DNA of 45,204 bases, taken from Crocinitomicaceae bacterium. Lineage in GTDB: Bacteria > Bacteroidota > Bacteroidia > Flavobacteriales_D > Crocinitomicaceae. The stretch lies in the NCBI GenBank assembly GCA_025210175.1, contig JAOASF010000100.1, forward strand, positions 1 through 45,204, in the 5' to 3' direction. This document shows positions 1 through 8,067 of the stretch, piece by piece; the first letter of the stretch is position 1; every line of letters begins with the position of its first letter. Under the pieces are notes generated by a model that worked only from the letters and a program-made list of their open reading frames with translations, was not told the origin of the DNA and made no database searches. Made by a program: the position numbers and the translations under genes.

Positions 1-1022
1 GAAACGTTCAATGGAATATCTGGAGAATCGATCACACCGTGCAACAAGGTTAAAAACTCAGGAACGATTTGCTCAACACTATCTGTAATGAAAACTTGGT
101 TACAGTACAGATTGATTTTGTTACGTTGAACTTCGATGTTTTCCTTGATTTTTGGAAAATAAAGTATCCCCGTCAAGTTAAATGGGTAGTCCACATTCAA
201 GTGAATATGGAACAAAGGTTGATCCATTGACATTGGGTACAACTCTCGGTAGAAAGAATCGTAATCTTCTTGCGTCAGATCCACAGGAGTTTTGTTCCAT
301 GCTGGAGACGGATTGTTTACTTGATTTTCAACCTCTACGGCTACTCTTTTTATTTTGCCGTTTTCATCCTTTTCTCCAGTCGGACTATCTTGATATTCTG
401 TCTTGGTCCCAAAAAACACCGGAGTTGGCAAGAACTTACAGTACTTATCCAAGATTCCTTGAATGCGAGCTTTTTCTAAAAACTCCTCCGAGTCTTCAGC
501 AATGTGCAATACAATTTCGGTCCCTCTTTCAGCCTTTTCAATTTCCGTAATATTAAAGGTAGGCGTACCATCACTCTCCCATTGAACTGCTTGAGCTCCT
601 TCTTGATGGGATAAAGTCTTGATTTGAACCTTATGCGCAACCATGAAAGCAGAGTAAAAACCTAGTCCGAAATGACCGATAATTTGCTCAGCACCTTCTT
701 TGCCTTTGTATTTCTGAACGAATTCCTCTGCACCCGAAAAGGCAATTTGATTGATGTATTTGTCAATCTCTTCAGCCGTCATACCGATACCACGATCCTT
801 AATGGTCAATGTTTTGTCCTCTTTGTTCAAGATAACATCCACCCTAAGTTCGCCCATCTCTCCTTTAAACTCCCCATTTTTGGAAAGTACCTTCACTTTT
901 TGAGAAGCATCGACAGCGTTCGACACCAACTCCCTTAAAAATATCTCGTGATCAGAGTATAAGAAACGCTTGATGATCGGAAAAATATTCTCCGTTTGTA
1001 CATTAATAGTTCCTGTCTTCAT
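1..1022 (-). CDS. htpG: Molecular chaperone HtpG (Hsp90), N-terminal part, cut by the window edge
   Basis: The minus strand reads openly from ATG at 1022 to the window edge, giving about 340 residues of a protein that is normally a little over 600. The start MKTGTINVQTENIFPIIKRF is followed by the Hsp90 N-terminal ATPase signature: S-D-H-E-I-F-L-R-E-L-V-S-N-A-x-D-A, then DRGIGMT, then GHFGLGFYSAFMV with the ATP-lid glycines. The remainder belongs to the start of the middle domain. HtpG is a cytosolic ATP-dependent dimeric chaperone that remodels client proteins, often with DnaK. The gene diverges from the membrane-protein gene at 1149. Three TGACA copies lie just upstream and may be a stress-control site. 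Identity is very secure; the C-terminal half lies outside the window. Confidence 0.96.
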   Translation of the reverse strand, partial: MKTGTINVQTENIFPIIKRFLYSDHEIFLRELVSNAVDASQKVKVLSKNGEFKGEMGELRVDVILNKEDKTLTIKDRGIGMTAEEIDKYINQIAFSGAEEFVQKYKGKEGAEQIIGHFGLGFYSAFMVAHKVQIKTLSHQEGAQAVQWESDGTPTFNITEIEKAERGTEIVLHIAEDSEEFLEKARIQGILDKYCKFLPTPVFFGTKTEYQDSPTGEKDENGKIKRVAVEVENQVNNPSPAWNKTPVDLTQEDYDSFYRELYPMSMDQPLFHIHLNVDYPFNLTGILYFPKIKENIEVQRNKINLYCNQVFITDSVEQIVPEFLTLLHGVIDSPDIPLNV

Positions 1023-1076
1023 TTTAATTTTCAATTTTCCGTTCTCGAGTCAAGTTTTGTGCCACTCAATATTTTC

Positions 1077-1102
1077 TGACAGAATGACATTCGATCTTGA
1101 CA
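1077..1102 (-). promoter_or_regulatory. TGACA repeat cluster upstream of htpG, candidate heat-shock control site
   Basis: On the plus strand TGACA occurs at 1077-1081, 1085-1089 and 1098-1102. The first two are separated by GAA, so read toward htpG they are TGTCA-TTC-TGTCA. The cluster begins 55 bases upstream of the htpG ATG, and no clean TAnnTTTG box lies between it and the start. A different sigma factor or a stress regulator could therefore act here. The repeats are directly visible; the role is inferred from position only. Confidence 0.35.
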
Positions 1103-1148
1103 ACTTGACCCATTCACACCGTATTCTTACTACTTTTAGTGAAAAAAA

Positions 1149-2612
1149 GTGCTCTTTTATCAACTTGCCATATTGATTCTCTGCTTTTTGTTTCTGTTGC
1201 GCATTCAACCGAAAAAGATCAATATTCTCAGCAAGTGGGACTTACCTCTCGCCTTTGCCGTAAAAATTGGAGCCGGACTCTTTTTTCTTTTTGTTTATTC
1301 TCTCCATTACGGGAAAGGAGCATTGAGCGCTGATGCAGGAGATTATTTAAGAGAGAGCACCATTTTGCACCAAGTCGCCACTGTTAATTTTTGGGACTAT
1401 TTAAAATTGTTGACCGGTATTGGTGAAACCGAGGAGCTTATGTATTCTTATTTGGGCAATACGAACCATTGGGATATGCTCGAATACAGCCTTCTCAATG
1501 ATGCGAAAAACGTCATTCGCTTTCACAGCCTGGTTCAATTCGGGTCTTTTGGTGAGCCCTTTGTTCATGAAATTGCCGTTTGCCTACTGGGACTCATTCC
1601 CCTATATCAACTATTTGTTTCTATATACCCTTATTCCCAACTTCAACCAAGGCTCGTATTTTGGCTAATCGTTTTACTTCCAAGCACCCTATTTTGGACT
1701 TCAGGAATATTAAAAGAACCCTTTCTATTCATTGGAATCGGATTTGTACTGAGGTCACTTCTGGACAAAAACCTAAAGGTCAAACGAAAGTTGCTTTACT
1801 TTACCATCGGTCTAGTTTTTATGCTGATGTTCAAGCCTTACGTACTGATTTGTTTGTTAACAGCTCTAACCTTTTACTTTTTTACCAAGTATTTCTTTTC
1901 GAACCGCCCACTCGTCTCCTTGCTCACTTTGATGGGGTTAGGCTTGCTTATTCTACATTTGTTTCCTCCGTTAAAAAACGGTTTAATCCAGACGCTTTCG
2001 TACAAACAATTTGATTTTAGAAACATCGGTCGCGGTGGATCTCATCTCTACGATGGCAAAAGTTATTACTATGTCCCTCTAGACCAAATGGAACACCTTC
2101 AATTTTCAGAAGGAAATGTAACCGTTAAGAAACCAATTTTAGCCGAACAGTACTCCGGGAAGAACGCCAATTTCGAACCCACCCGATTATCTGCAAATTC
2201 AAACTACCAAGTTGCCTACCGCGGTATCAGATGTGAGAGCTATGTTTCGGTTACGATGATCCAAAATTCATATAGTCAACTCGTCAAAAACATTCCTGAA
2301 GCACTAAGTATAAGTATGATCCACCCCTTACCTACCGATGGTGGCTCTTGGCTCAAATATCCTTCGATGATTGAAACATGGAGCTTGTTGGCACTCATGA
2401 TCTATTTGATATACCATGTCAAAAACCGAAATAAAGTCAACGATATTCTCGTTATATCGCTCATGATATTTGCGCTTTCGTTACTTTTATTAATCGGTTG
2501 GACAACACCTGTAATAGGAGCGGTAGCCAGATATCGTTTCCCAGCACAACTAGCCATAGCAATTGCGGCTATCGTTTACGTTCAACCCACAATGTGGAAA
2601 AAATATGTCTAA
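1149..2612 (+). CDS. Polytopic membrane protein of unknown function
   Basis: This is a 487-residue protein. The only start near the N-terminal hydrophobic segment is GTG at 1149; the next methionine is about 98 residues in. The product has roughly nine or ten hydrophobic stretches: an N-terminal helix, one near residues 35-52, several between 140 and 270, and a cluster after residue 410. A soluble loop of about 130 residues (roughly 275-405) contains GRGGSHLYDG and a Tyr-rich YYYVPL. The topology resembles polymerases or lipid-linked glycosyltransferases of surface polysaccharide synthesis, but I see no diagnostic motif and do not assign that function. The end overlaps the next gene by 8 bases, so the two are probably cotranscribed. 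A near-match to the -7 box, TACTTTTA, lies shortly upstream. Confidence 0.75.
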   Translation: MLFYQLAILILCFLFLLRIQPKKINILSKWDLPLAFAVKIGAGLFFLFVYSLHYGKGALSADAGDYLRESTILHQVATVNFWDYLKLLTGIGETEELMYSYLGNTNHWDMLEYSLLNDAKNVIRFHSLVQFGSFGEPFVHEIAVCLLGLIPLYQLFVSIYPYSQLQPRLVFWLIVLLPSTLFWTSGILKEPFLFIGIGFVLRSLLDKNLKVKRKLLYFTIGLVFMLMFKPYVLICLLTALTFYFFTKYFFSNRPLVSLLTLMGLGLLILHLFPPLKNGLIQTLSYKQFDFRNIGRGGSHLYDGKSYYYVPLDQMEHLQFSEGNVTVKKPILAEQYSGKNANFEPTRLSANSNYQVAYRGIRCESYVSVTMIQNSYSQLVKNIPEALSISMIHPLPTDGGSWLKYPSMIETWSLLALMIYLIYHVKNRNKVNDILVISLMIFALSLLLLIGWTTPVIGAVARYRFPAQLAIAIAAIVYVQPTMWKKYV

Positions 2613-3366
2613 ATACGTCTTTATTACTGGCGCTACAGCAGGATTTGGAAAAGCAACAGCGGAAATTTTTGCCAAAAATGGATTCAACCTGATATTAGCG
2701 GGACGCCGAATAGAAAGACTCCAACAACTAAAAAAAGACCTGCAAGAATTTTCTGTAGACATCCAATTGCTGCACTTTGACGTTCGTTTTGAGGACGAAT
2801 GTAAAAATGCAATTCTTTCTTTGGAACCAACAATTTCCAGTCAAATTACCCTTTTGGTAAACAATGCAGGCCTGGCAGTTGGCAGAGGTTCAATTGCTCA
2901 AGGAGAAAGTGAGGACTGGAATCGAATGATTGATACCAACTTTAAAGGCCTTTTGTACGTCTCTAAATATGTGATTCCTTTTATGCAGAAAAATAAAAGT
3001 GGCCATATTGTGAACATTGCTTCGATTGCTGGCAAAGAAGTTTATCCGGGTGGAAATGTTTATTGCGCATCCAAGCATGCAGTAGACGCTCTTTCACAAG
3101 CGATGAGAATTGACTTAGTAGCAGACAATATAAAAGTGACCAACATCGCACCAGGTGCAGCAGACACAGAATTTTCCTTGGTTCGATTTAAAGGAGACAA
3201 ACAAACAGCTGATTCAGTTTACGACGGATTTACTCCTCTGTATGCACAAGATATTGCTGAGACTGTTTACTTTGTAGCCACACGACCTGCTCACGTAAAT
3301 ATTAACGACATTGTTATCATGCCTACAGCACAAGCGAGTGCTCAGGTTTTTCACAAAACCAATTAA
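2605..3366 (+). CDS. Short-chain dehydrogenase/reductase, YdfG-like
   Basis: This 253-residue protein is a classical SDR oxidoreductase. The Rossmann nucleotide-binding motif TGATAGFG is at residues 8-15, NNAG at 86-89, and the catalytic triad is Ser140, Tyr153 and Lys157 in YCASK. The late segment NIAPGAADTEF is the usual P-G-x-x-x-T region. An arginine just after the second strand (AGRR) suggests preference for NADP(H). The overall pattern resembles YdfG, which oxidises 3-hydroxy acids and serine, but the substrate cannot be fixed from sequence. The frame stays open further upstream to 2563; I chose ATG 2605 because the SDR fold begins there (MSKYVFITG) and it overlaps the preceding stop by only 8 bases. 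Confidence 0.92.
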   Translation: MSKYVFITGATAGFGKATAEIFAKNGFNLILAGRRIERLQQLKKDLQEFSVDIQLLHFDVRFEDECKNAILSLEPTISSQITLLVNNAGLAVGRGSIAQGESEDWNRMIDTNFKGLLYVSKYVIPFMQKNKSGHIVNIASIAGKEVYPGGNVYCASKHAVDALSQAMRIDLVADNIKVTNIAPGAADTEFSLVRFKGDKQTADSVYDGFTPLYAQDIAETVYFVATRPAHVNINDIVIMPTAQASAQVFHKTN

Positions 3367-3375
3367 GAAACTAAG

Positions 3376-5190
3376 ATGAAATTTTATCTAGCCGTATTCT
3401 TCTCAATTTTTAGCTTTATAAGCATGGCTTCTCACATTGTAGCCGGAGAAATTTCCTACCGACACTTGGGCGGAGATGACTACGAAGTAACTGTGGTGGT
3501 TTTGAAGGATGCCAATACAGGAGCCGCTTTGGATGGCACCATTAATATTACCGTTTACGAATCGGTGGTAGACACACTTTTTGCCTTGTACAATGCACCC
3601 TTGGTAACCGATACGGTACCAGCCACACTTGGTGACCCATGTGTCATTCCTCCATCGGGCTTTACGATTTTGAGAGGAACCTATATTGACACCATTCAAT
3701 TACCTTTTAATTTAAATGGATATTACCTGACCTATCAGAGATGTTGCTGGTCTAGTGCTATCGACAATATAGACAGCCCAGTTGACCACGGTTTGACCAT
3801 TACTGTTGACGTGCCAGGAACAGCCTTAGTAACCACTCAAAATAGCGCTGGAGCCCTTCAAAACATACCACCTTTGGTACTTTGTACTGATAAGGAATTC
3901 ATCTGGGATATGAGCATTGCCAATGTAGATGCCGACTCCATTGTCTACAGCATGTGTACCCCAGCCGACAGACCCAGTAGTGCTGGTAGTGTTAATCCCG
4001 CCATTGCAGACCCGCAACCCTATCCCCTACTTCCGTGGGCAGCTGGATTTTCTGCTACCGAACCCTTTGGGACGAACGTCGTAGTTGATTTGGATCCAAC
4101 TACCGGAGAAATCACATTTACACCGACGGACATTGGTTACTTCGTTGTGGCTGTGTGCGCCACAGAATACAGAAACGGCGTACAAATATGCACCAAGACC
4201 ATTACTGTAATGTTTAACATCAAAGCTTGTGATAAGATTATACCTTTTACACTAGGTAACATCAATGACGGTATCCTGGCAGGAAATGATGGAGGAGGTA
4301 ACAACCTAGAGGAATTGAAATACATTTCAGAAGACTGTGGGGAGCAAATTTATACCTTCCATAGAGACCTCGATACAACTGAAATCGGCTTTGAAATTTT
4401 GCTTACAGGAACTGCAACAAACGGTACAGACTATCCGTTTATTCAAGACTCTCTAGTAATGCCTATTGGTGTGAAAGACACAACCATCGTTATTAGTGGT
4501 TTGGCAGATAATTTGGTCGAAGACGCCGAAACCATATTTTTACAAATACGTTACTTAGATGTATGTAAAGGTGAGTACGATTCTACCATCGCACCTATTG
4601 TTATTTTGGACTACCAGCCATTGAACATCCAAATTCCTGAAGACAGTGTGAATTACTGTCCGGATCTGGGAGAAAAGGTAATCTTAAAAACAACCCTAAC
4701 AGGAGGGATACCGCCGTATTTCTATGATTGGTATTCGGAGTCGACAGATAACTTGCCCAATACTCCGATGTTGCCGATCAATAATTATTACATTTCAGAC
4801 ACCTTCAACACTTTTAAAATTTCAGTGATTGATCAGTGTTTAAAAACAGACACCTCTAACATTGCATTGGTTTATAATCAATGTCCGATCATTGTTCCGA
4901 ATGTCATTACCCTCAATGGCGACTATATCAATGATGTTTTTGTGATTCAAAACTTGGAGAATTACGATGGGGTACGCTTGAAAATTTTCAACCGTTGGGG
5001 ACACATGATTTACCAAAACGACGATTACAAAAACAATTGGTTAGTGGAACACGAAGATGGCACTCCATTAAAGGAGGGAGTCTATTTCTATTTCGCAGAA
5101 GTAATTAATAGTACGAAATACGAGTACGACGACAATAAAAAGACGATTTACCAAGCGCAGGGATTCTTCCATGTGATCGGTCAACCGTAA
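3376..5190 (+). CDS. Secreted protein with gliding-motility-associated C-terminal (type B T9SS) domain
   Basis: This 604-residue exported protein has a signal peptide at about residues 1-23 (hydrophobic core after MKFYLAVFF, ending near IVAG). The body is beta-rich, and one segment at about 335-400 (G-F-E-I-L-L-T-G-T-A then NLVEDAETIFLQIRY) looks like a Calx-beta-type repeat. The last 98 residues, from VPNVITLNGD, match the gliding-motility-associated C-terminal domain: NDVF, IFNRWG, W, GTPLKEGVYFY. That domain directs type IX secretion with cell-surface retention or release. Cysteines are frequent in the middle of the protein and may form disulfides. The gene starts 9 bases after the dehydrogenase stop. 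The role is probably surface adhesion or matrix, but no catalytic motif is visible. Confidence 0.9.
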   Translation: MKFYLAVFFSIFSFISMASHIVAGEISYRHLGGDDYEVTVVVLKDANTGAALDGTINITVYESVVDTLFALYNAPLVTDTVPATLGDPCVIPPSGFTILRGTYIDTIQLPFNLNGYYLTYQRCCWSSAIDNIDSPVDHGLTITVDVPGTALVTTQNSAGALQNIPPLVLCTDKEFIWDMSIANVDADSIVYSMCTPADRPSSAGSVNPAIADPQPYPLLPWAAGFSATEPFGTNVVVDLDPTTGEITFTPTDIGYFVVAVCATEYRNGVQICTKTITVMFNIKACDKIIPFTLGNINDGILAGNDGGGNNLEELKYISEDCGEQIYTFHRDLDTTEIGFEILLTGTATNGTDYPFIQDSLVMPIGVKDTTIVISGLADNLVEDAETIFLQIRYLDVCKGEYDSTIAPIVILDYQPLNIQIPEDSVNYCPDLGEKVILKTTLTGGIPPYFYDWYSESTDNLPNTPMLPINNYYISDTFNTFKISVIDQCLKTDTSNIALVYNQCPIIVPNVITLNGDYINDVFVIQNLENYDGVRLKIFNRWGHMIYQNDDYKNNWLVEHEDGTPLKEGVYFYFAEVINSTKYEYDDNKKTIYQAQGFFHVIGQP

Positions 5191-5817
5191 TCAGTCGATC
5201 GGAATTCCCTTTTCCACAAAGTACACTTTCATGACATCGATAATGGAGGCAAAAGTATTGTCGGTGACCTTGAACAAATCTTCCTCCAAAAACCATTTTA
5301 CTTTGGTGATACCTTCTTCGACCTGAGCTACAGGAGTTTCATCTCCATCGTAATTGAGGGCGTACCAATACGTTTTTTTAATCTTGGGTTTACCTTTCAG
5401 TTTGTAGGTGTGATAGGTCGAACAAATTAAATGGTCAATGGTCGGGTTCGAAATTCCGCACTCCTCCTCAATTTCCCGGATGGCGCCTAAATCTGTAGGC
5501 TCCCCTTTGTCTAACTTCCCTTTAGGGATATCCCAATAACCATGACGTTTGATAAAGAGGTAGCGGTTCTCTTTTTTCACAATTCCACCAGCTGCCTCAA
5601 TGTATTCGAAGGCTTCAAACATTTTGGCAAAGGCACTTTCCGGTTTTGAAGTAACCAGATAAACAGGGTCATAATTTTTAACCTTGGAAGTCCATGAAAA
5701 AACGGCATCGCGAAAAGACCGAACGTCTTCCGAGTAGATCACTACACAATTTTCGGATTCTTTTGGTGCTTCAGTTGTAATAAATAGAGCCGTGTTATCG
5801 ATAAAAACTTTGTACAT
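5191..5817 (-). CDS. Nudix hydrolase
   Basis: This is a 208-residue protein if started at MYKVFIDN (ATG 5817); an ATG three codons upstream (5826) would add MAQ and overlap pyrE. It holds a complete Nudix box G-x5-E-x7-R-E-x2-E-E-x-G-I, visible as GKLDKGE then REIEEECGI. It should therefore hydrolyse a nucleoside diphosphate linked to another group, with divalent metal bound by the REXXEE glutamates. The roughly 75 residues before the Nudix domain are an extra N-terminal region. The substrate is unknown. The start lies 7 bases from the divergent pyrE start, and the stop abuts the stop of the secreted-protein gene with no gap. Position next to pyrE fits the conserved flavobacterial cluster and hints at nucleotide metabolism. 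Confidence 0.92.
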   Translation of the reverse strand: MYKVFIDNTALFITTEAPKESENCVVIYSEDVRSFRDAVFSWTSKVKNYDPVYLVTSKPESAFAKMFEAFEYIEAAGGIVKKENRYLFIKRHGYWDIPKGKLDKGEPTDLGAIREIEEECGISNPTIDHLICSTYHTYKLKGKPKIKKTYWYALNYDGDETPVAQVEEGITKVKWFLEEDLFKVTDNTFASIIDVMKVYFVEKGIPID

Positions 5818-5820
5818 TTG
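5813..5820 (+). promoter_or_regulatory. -7 promoter box for pyrE, leaderless geometry
   Basis: TACATTTG matches the Bacteroidota -7 consensus TAnnTTTG exactly and is followed by CGCC and then the pyrE ATG. Transcription would begin at or within a base or two of the ATG. The box also contains the CAT that is the complement of the Nudix start codon, so the two divergent genes share this segment. No convincing TTG at the -33 position is seen. Confidence 0.65.
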
Positions 5821-5824
5821 CGCC

Positions 5825-6466
5825 ATGATTTTTGACAACGACAAGGCGCTAAAGGTAGCTGAATTTTTACTACAAATCAAAGCGATCAAGCTTCAACCGA
5901 ATCAACCCTTCACTTGGGCTTCAGGAATTAAATCTCCGATATACTGTGACAATCGAATTTCGCTTTCTTACCCCAACGTTAGAACCTATATTCGTCAGGC
6001 ATACGCAGAAGCAATTTTGGAACATTACGGAAAACCCGACGTAATTGCTGGAGTGGCCACAGGAGGAATTGCTCAAGGAGCTTTAATCGCTCAAGAGTTA
6101 GGCCTACCATTTATCTACGTTCGCTCGGAGGCAAAAGGACACGGAATGGGAAACCAAATCGAAGGTTATTTCGAAAAGGGGCAAAAAGTCGTTGTTATTG
6201 AAGATTTAATTTCAACCGGAAAAAGCAGTTTATTGGCTGTGGACGCATTGAAAAGTGCCGAATTGGATGTGAGAGGATTGGTTGCCATTTTCTCTTATGG
6301 TTTTCAAGAAGCCATCACCGCTTTCGAAAATGCCAATTGTCCGTTCATTACGTTGAGCAACTACGACACACTGCTAGACCTTGCTATCAATCAAAAAGCC
6401 ATTACTCCAGAAGAATTGGAACATTTACAATCTTGGAAGAGCAATCCGCGTAACTGGAACATCTAA
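5825..6466 (+). CDS. pyrE: Orotate phosphoribosyltransferase
   Basis: This 213-residue protein converts orotate plus PRPP to orotidine 5'-phosphate in de novo pyrimidine synthesis. The PRPP-binding motif VVVIEDLISTGKS lies at residues 122-134, with the acidic pair Glu126-Asp127. The segment GVATGGIAQG near residue 78 and the flexible-loop stretch RSEAKGHGMGNQIEG are as expected for PyrE, and the length is normal. The frame is open upstream, but ATG 5825 is chosen because it begins the conserved N-terminus and sits four bases after a -7 box. The stop overlaps the start of the next gene (TAATG), so they are translationally coupled. Confidence 0.95.
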   Translation: MIFDNDKALKVAEFLLQIKAIKLQPNQPFTWASGIKSPIYCDNRISLSYPNVRTYIRQAYAEAILEHYGKPDVIAGVATGGIAQGALIAQELGLPFIYVRSEAKGHGMGNQIEGYFEKGQKVVVIEDLISTGKSSLLAVDALKSAELDVRGLVAIFSYGFQEAITAFENANCPFITLSNYDTLLDLAINQKAITPEELEHLQSWKSNPRNWNI

Positions 6467-6867
6467 TGGAATTAAAAAGTACACCTGCAATAGTAAACGC
6501 AGATATAAAAACAGTACACGATTTTTTAATCGATGCTCGTCACATGGAGCACATCTTACCGATGGATCGTGTTTCGGAATTTCAGGCAACCCAAGAAAGT
6601 TGCTCTTTCAAAGTTCAAGGTGGTTTCGAAATCAGTTTGATTGAAGAAGGTTCTAATGGATCGAATGAGGTTTACTTGAAAGCTGGCGAAAGCAGTCCCT
6701 TTCCCTTTAAATTAACGGTGCATTTAACGGAAGTTTCGGCGAACGAAACAGAAGGGTATATTCACTTCAACGGAGAGGTGAACATGTTCTTGAAGATGAT
6801 GGTTGAGAAGCCACTAACTGCCTTGTTCGAATACATGACACAACAATTGCAGTCACATTTCGCTTAA
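6466..6867 (+). CDS. SRPBCC (START-like) family protein
   Basis: This 133-residue protein has the pattern of a small helix-grip lipid- or ligand-binding fold: an N-terminal strand followed by DIKTVHDFLIDARHMEHILP, alternating strands in the middle, and a long amphipathic C-terminal helix (PLTALFEYMTQQLQSHF). No catalytic residues can be named. Small SRPBCC genes next to pyrE are, as I recall, common in flavobacteria, but the ligand is not known. The start overlaps the pyrE stop by one base. The stop shares the four bases TTAA with the stop of the convergent birA gene. Confidence 0.8.
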   Translation: MELKSTPAIVNADIKTVHDFLIDARHMEHILPMDRVSEFQATQESCSFKVQGGFEISLIEEGSNGSNEVYLKAGESSPFPFKLTVHLTEVSANETEGYIHFNGEVNMFLKMMVEKPLTALFEYMTQQLQSHFA

Positions 6868-7616
6868 GAAAAAATAAACTGAACTTCTTTTAGGTTGTAT
6901 TTCATCAATTCGCCATTGCGATACATGACCAAACAACCGTTTTCATCTATTCCTTCGATGATACCTATGAAGACCCCATTTTCGTCTTCGTACTTACGCA
7001 TTTGCTGATACCCCATCAAATGCTTGTAAACTGTCGGTAATACGGTGTCAATTTGATAGCCCTCTACAGCCGACCACAATTTGTCCAATTCAAATAAAAA
7101 AGACTCCAATATGTCCATCGGCTTTACATGTTCGCCTATTTCATTGATCAAACTAGTGGCATTGGTTTCAAAGGTTTTCTGGTTCACATTCAAGCCAACC
7201 CCAATCACGCTGGCGCTAACCTTCCCGTTTTTCAATGAGTTTTCGATGAGGATTCCTGAAATTTTGCGATTATTAACATACAAATCATTCGGCCACTTGA
7301 TCTCTGCCTCTACTCCTTTCTTTTGCAACACTTTAACCATTGCCAAGCAAACACAATGAGAGATGATGGTTTGTTGATCAGCTTTCAGTTTTCTGGGCTC
7401 CACATAGAGTGAAAACATCAAATTTTTACCAGGTTCCGACTGCCATGAAGCACCTCGTTGACCCCGACCATTTGTCTGCTCATCTGCCATTATTACAGTA
7501 CCATGGGTGACAGAGTCCTCCTTGTGCAATTTGGCAGCATAATTGTTCGTTGAATCTACCGAGTCTAAATGGATGATTTTATTTCCCAGCATACATGTGT
7601 TTTCGGAGGACGTCAT
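6864..7616 (-). CDS. birA: Biotin--[acetyl-CoA-carboxylase] ligase
   Basis: This 250-residue enzyme activates biotin as biotinyl-AMP and transfers it to the biotin carrier protein of carboxylases. The biotinyl-AMP loop GRGQRG is at residues 50-55 and the catalytic KWPND at 107-111, followed by KISGILIE. A small C-terminal domain follows. There is no N-terminal helix-turn-helix, so it is a monofunctional ligase rather than a biotin repressor of the E. coli type. It ends in a 4-base overlap with the SRPBCC gene and diverges from rsfS, with a -7 box of its own 19 bases upstream. Confidence 0.94.
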   Translation of the reverse strand: MTSSENTCMLGNKIIHLDSVDSTNNYAAKLHKEDSVTHGTVIMADEQTNGRGQRGASWQSEPGKNLMFSLYVEPRKLKADQQTIISHCVCLAMVKVLQKKGVEAEIKWPNDLYVNNRKISGILIENSLKNGKVSASVIGVGLNVNQKTFETNATSLINEIGEHVKPMDILESFLFELDKLWSAVEGYQIDTVLPTVYKHLMGYQQMRKYEDENGVFIGIIEGIDENGCLVMYRNGELMKYNLKEVQFIFS

Positions 7617-7635
7617 GTTGTAAAAAGTTTGGGAA

Positions 7636-7643
7636 CAAAAATA
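7636..7643 (-). promoter_or_regulatory. -7 promoter box for birA
   Basis: Read on the minus strand, TATTTTTG matches TAnnTTTG exactly and lies 19 bases before the birA ATG, giving a predicted leader of about a dozen bases. It is interleaved with the opposite-facing rsfS box only 11 bases away, so RNA polymerase cannot occupy both promoters at once. Confidence 0.5.
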
Positions 7644-7654
7644 AAATAATCAGT

Positions 7655-7662
7655 TAGATTTG
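7655..7662 (+). promoter_or_regulatory. -7 promoter box for the rsfS-ftsH-cdsA operon
   Basis: TAGATTTG matches TAnnTTTG exactly and lies 18 bases before the rsfS ATG. A TTG at 7629-7631, 23 bases upstream, is a possible -33 element at the long end of the usual spacing. No other good promoter is seen before ftsH or cdsA, so it probably drives the four-gene operon. Confidence 0.55.
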
Positions 7663-7680
7663 TAAGGCATTAACAAAAGA

Positions 7681-8058
7681 ATGACAGAAACACAAAAGGT
7701 TAAGAAATCACAGGTACTCTGCGACATGATCGTAGAAGGAATGCAAGAGAACAAAGCGCAAGATATTGTTGTTTTAGATTTAAGAGATATCCCGAATACA
7801 GTTACGGAGTTTTTCGTGATTTGCACGGGGGAGTCTTCCACACAAATAGACGGTATTACCTCTTCTGTTATTCGTCATACTCGCAAGTCAATCCAAGAAA
7901 AACCGTGGCACACGGAGGGTAAGGGAACCAGCGAATGGGTATTAATCGATTACGTGAGCGTTGTGGCTCATGTTTTTTATAAATCGGCTCGCTCGCATTA
8001 TGACTTAGAGGACCTTTGGTCGGATGCCAAGAAAATTGAAATACCAAATTTGTATTAA
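7681..8058 (+). CDS. rsfS: Ribosome silencing factor RsfS (YbeB/iojap)
   Basis: This 125-residue protein matches the RsfS family in length and core pattern: D-I-V-V-L-D-L-R near residue 28, VTEFFVICTGESSTQ, HTEGKGTSEWVLIDY and the terminal YDLEDLWSDA. RsfS binds ribosomal protein uL14 on the large subunit and blocks subunit joining when nutrients are short. It is the first gene of the operon and is followed by ftsH after 9 bases. Confidence 0.95.
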   Translation: MTETQKVKKSQVLCDMIVEGMQENKAQDIVVLDLRDIPNTVTEFFVICTGESSTQIDGITSSVIRHTRKSIQEKPWHTEGKGTSEWVLIDYVSVVAHVFYKSARSHYDLEDLWSDAKKIEIPNLY

Positions 8059-8067
8059 GGATACGCA

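Noticed and set aside
182..938. Plus-strand open frames of 122 and 88 codons
   Set aside because: They run antisense to htpG, whose minus-strand frame is unmistakable; the translations show no recognisable motif.
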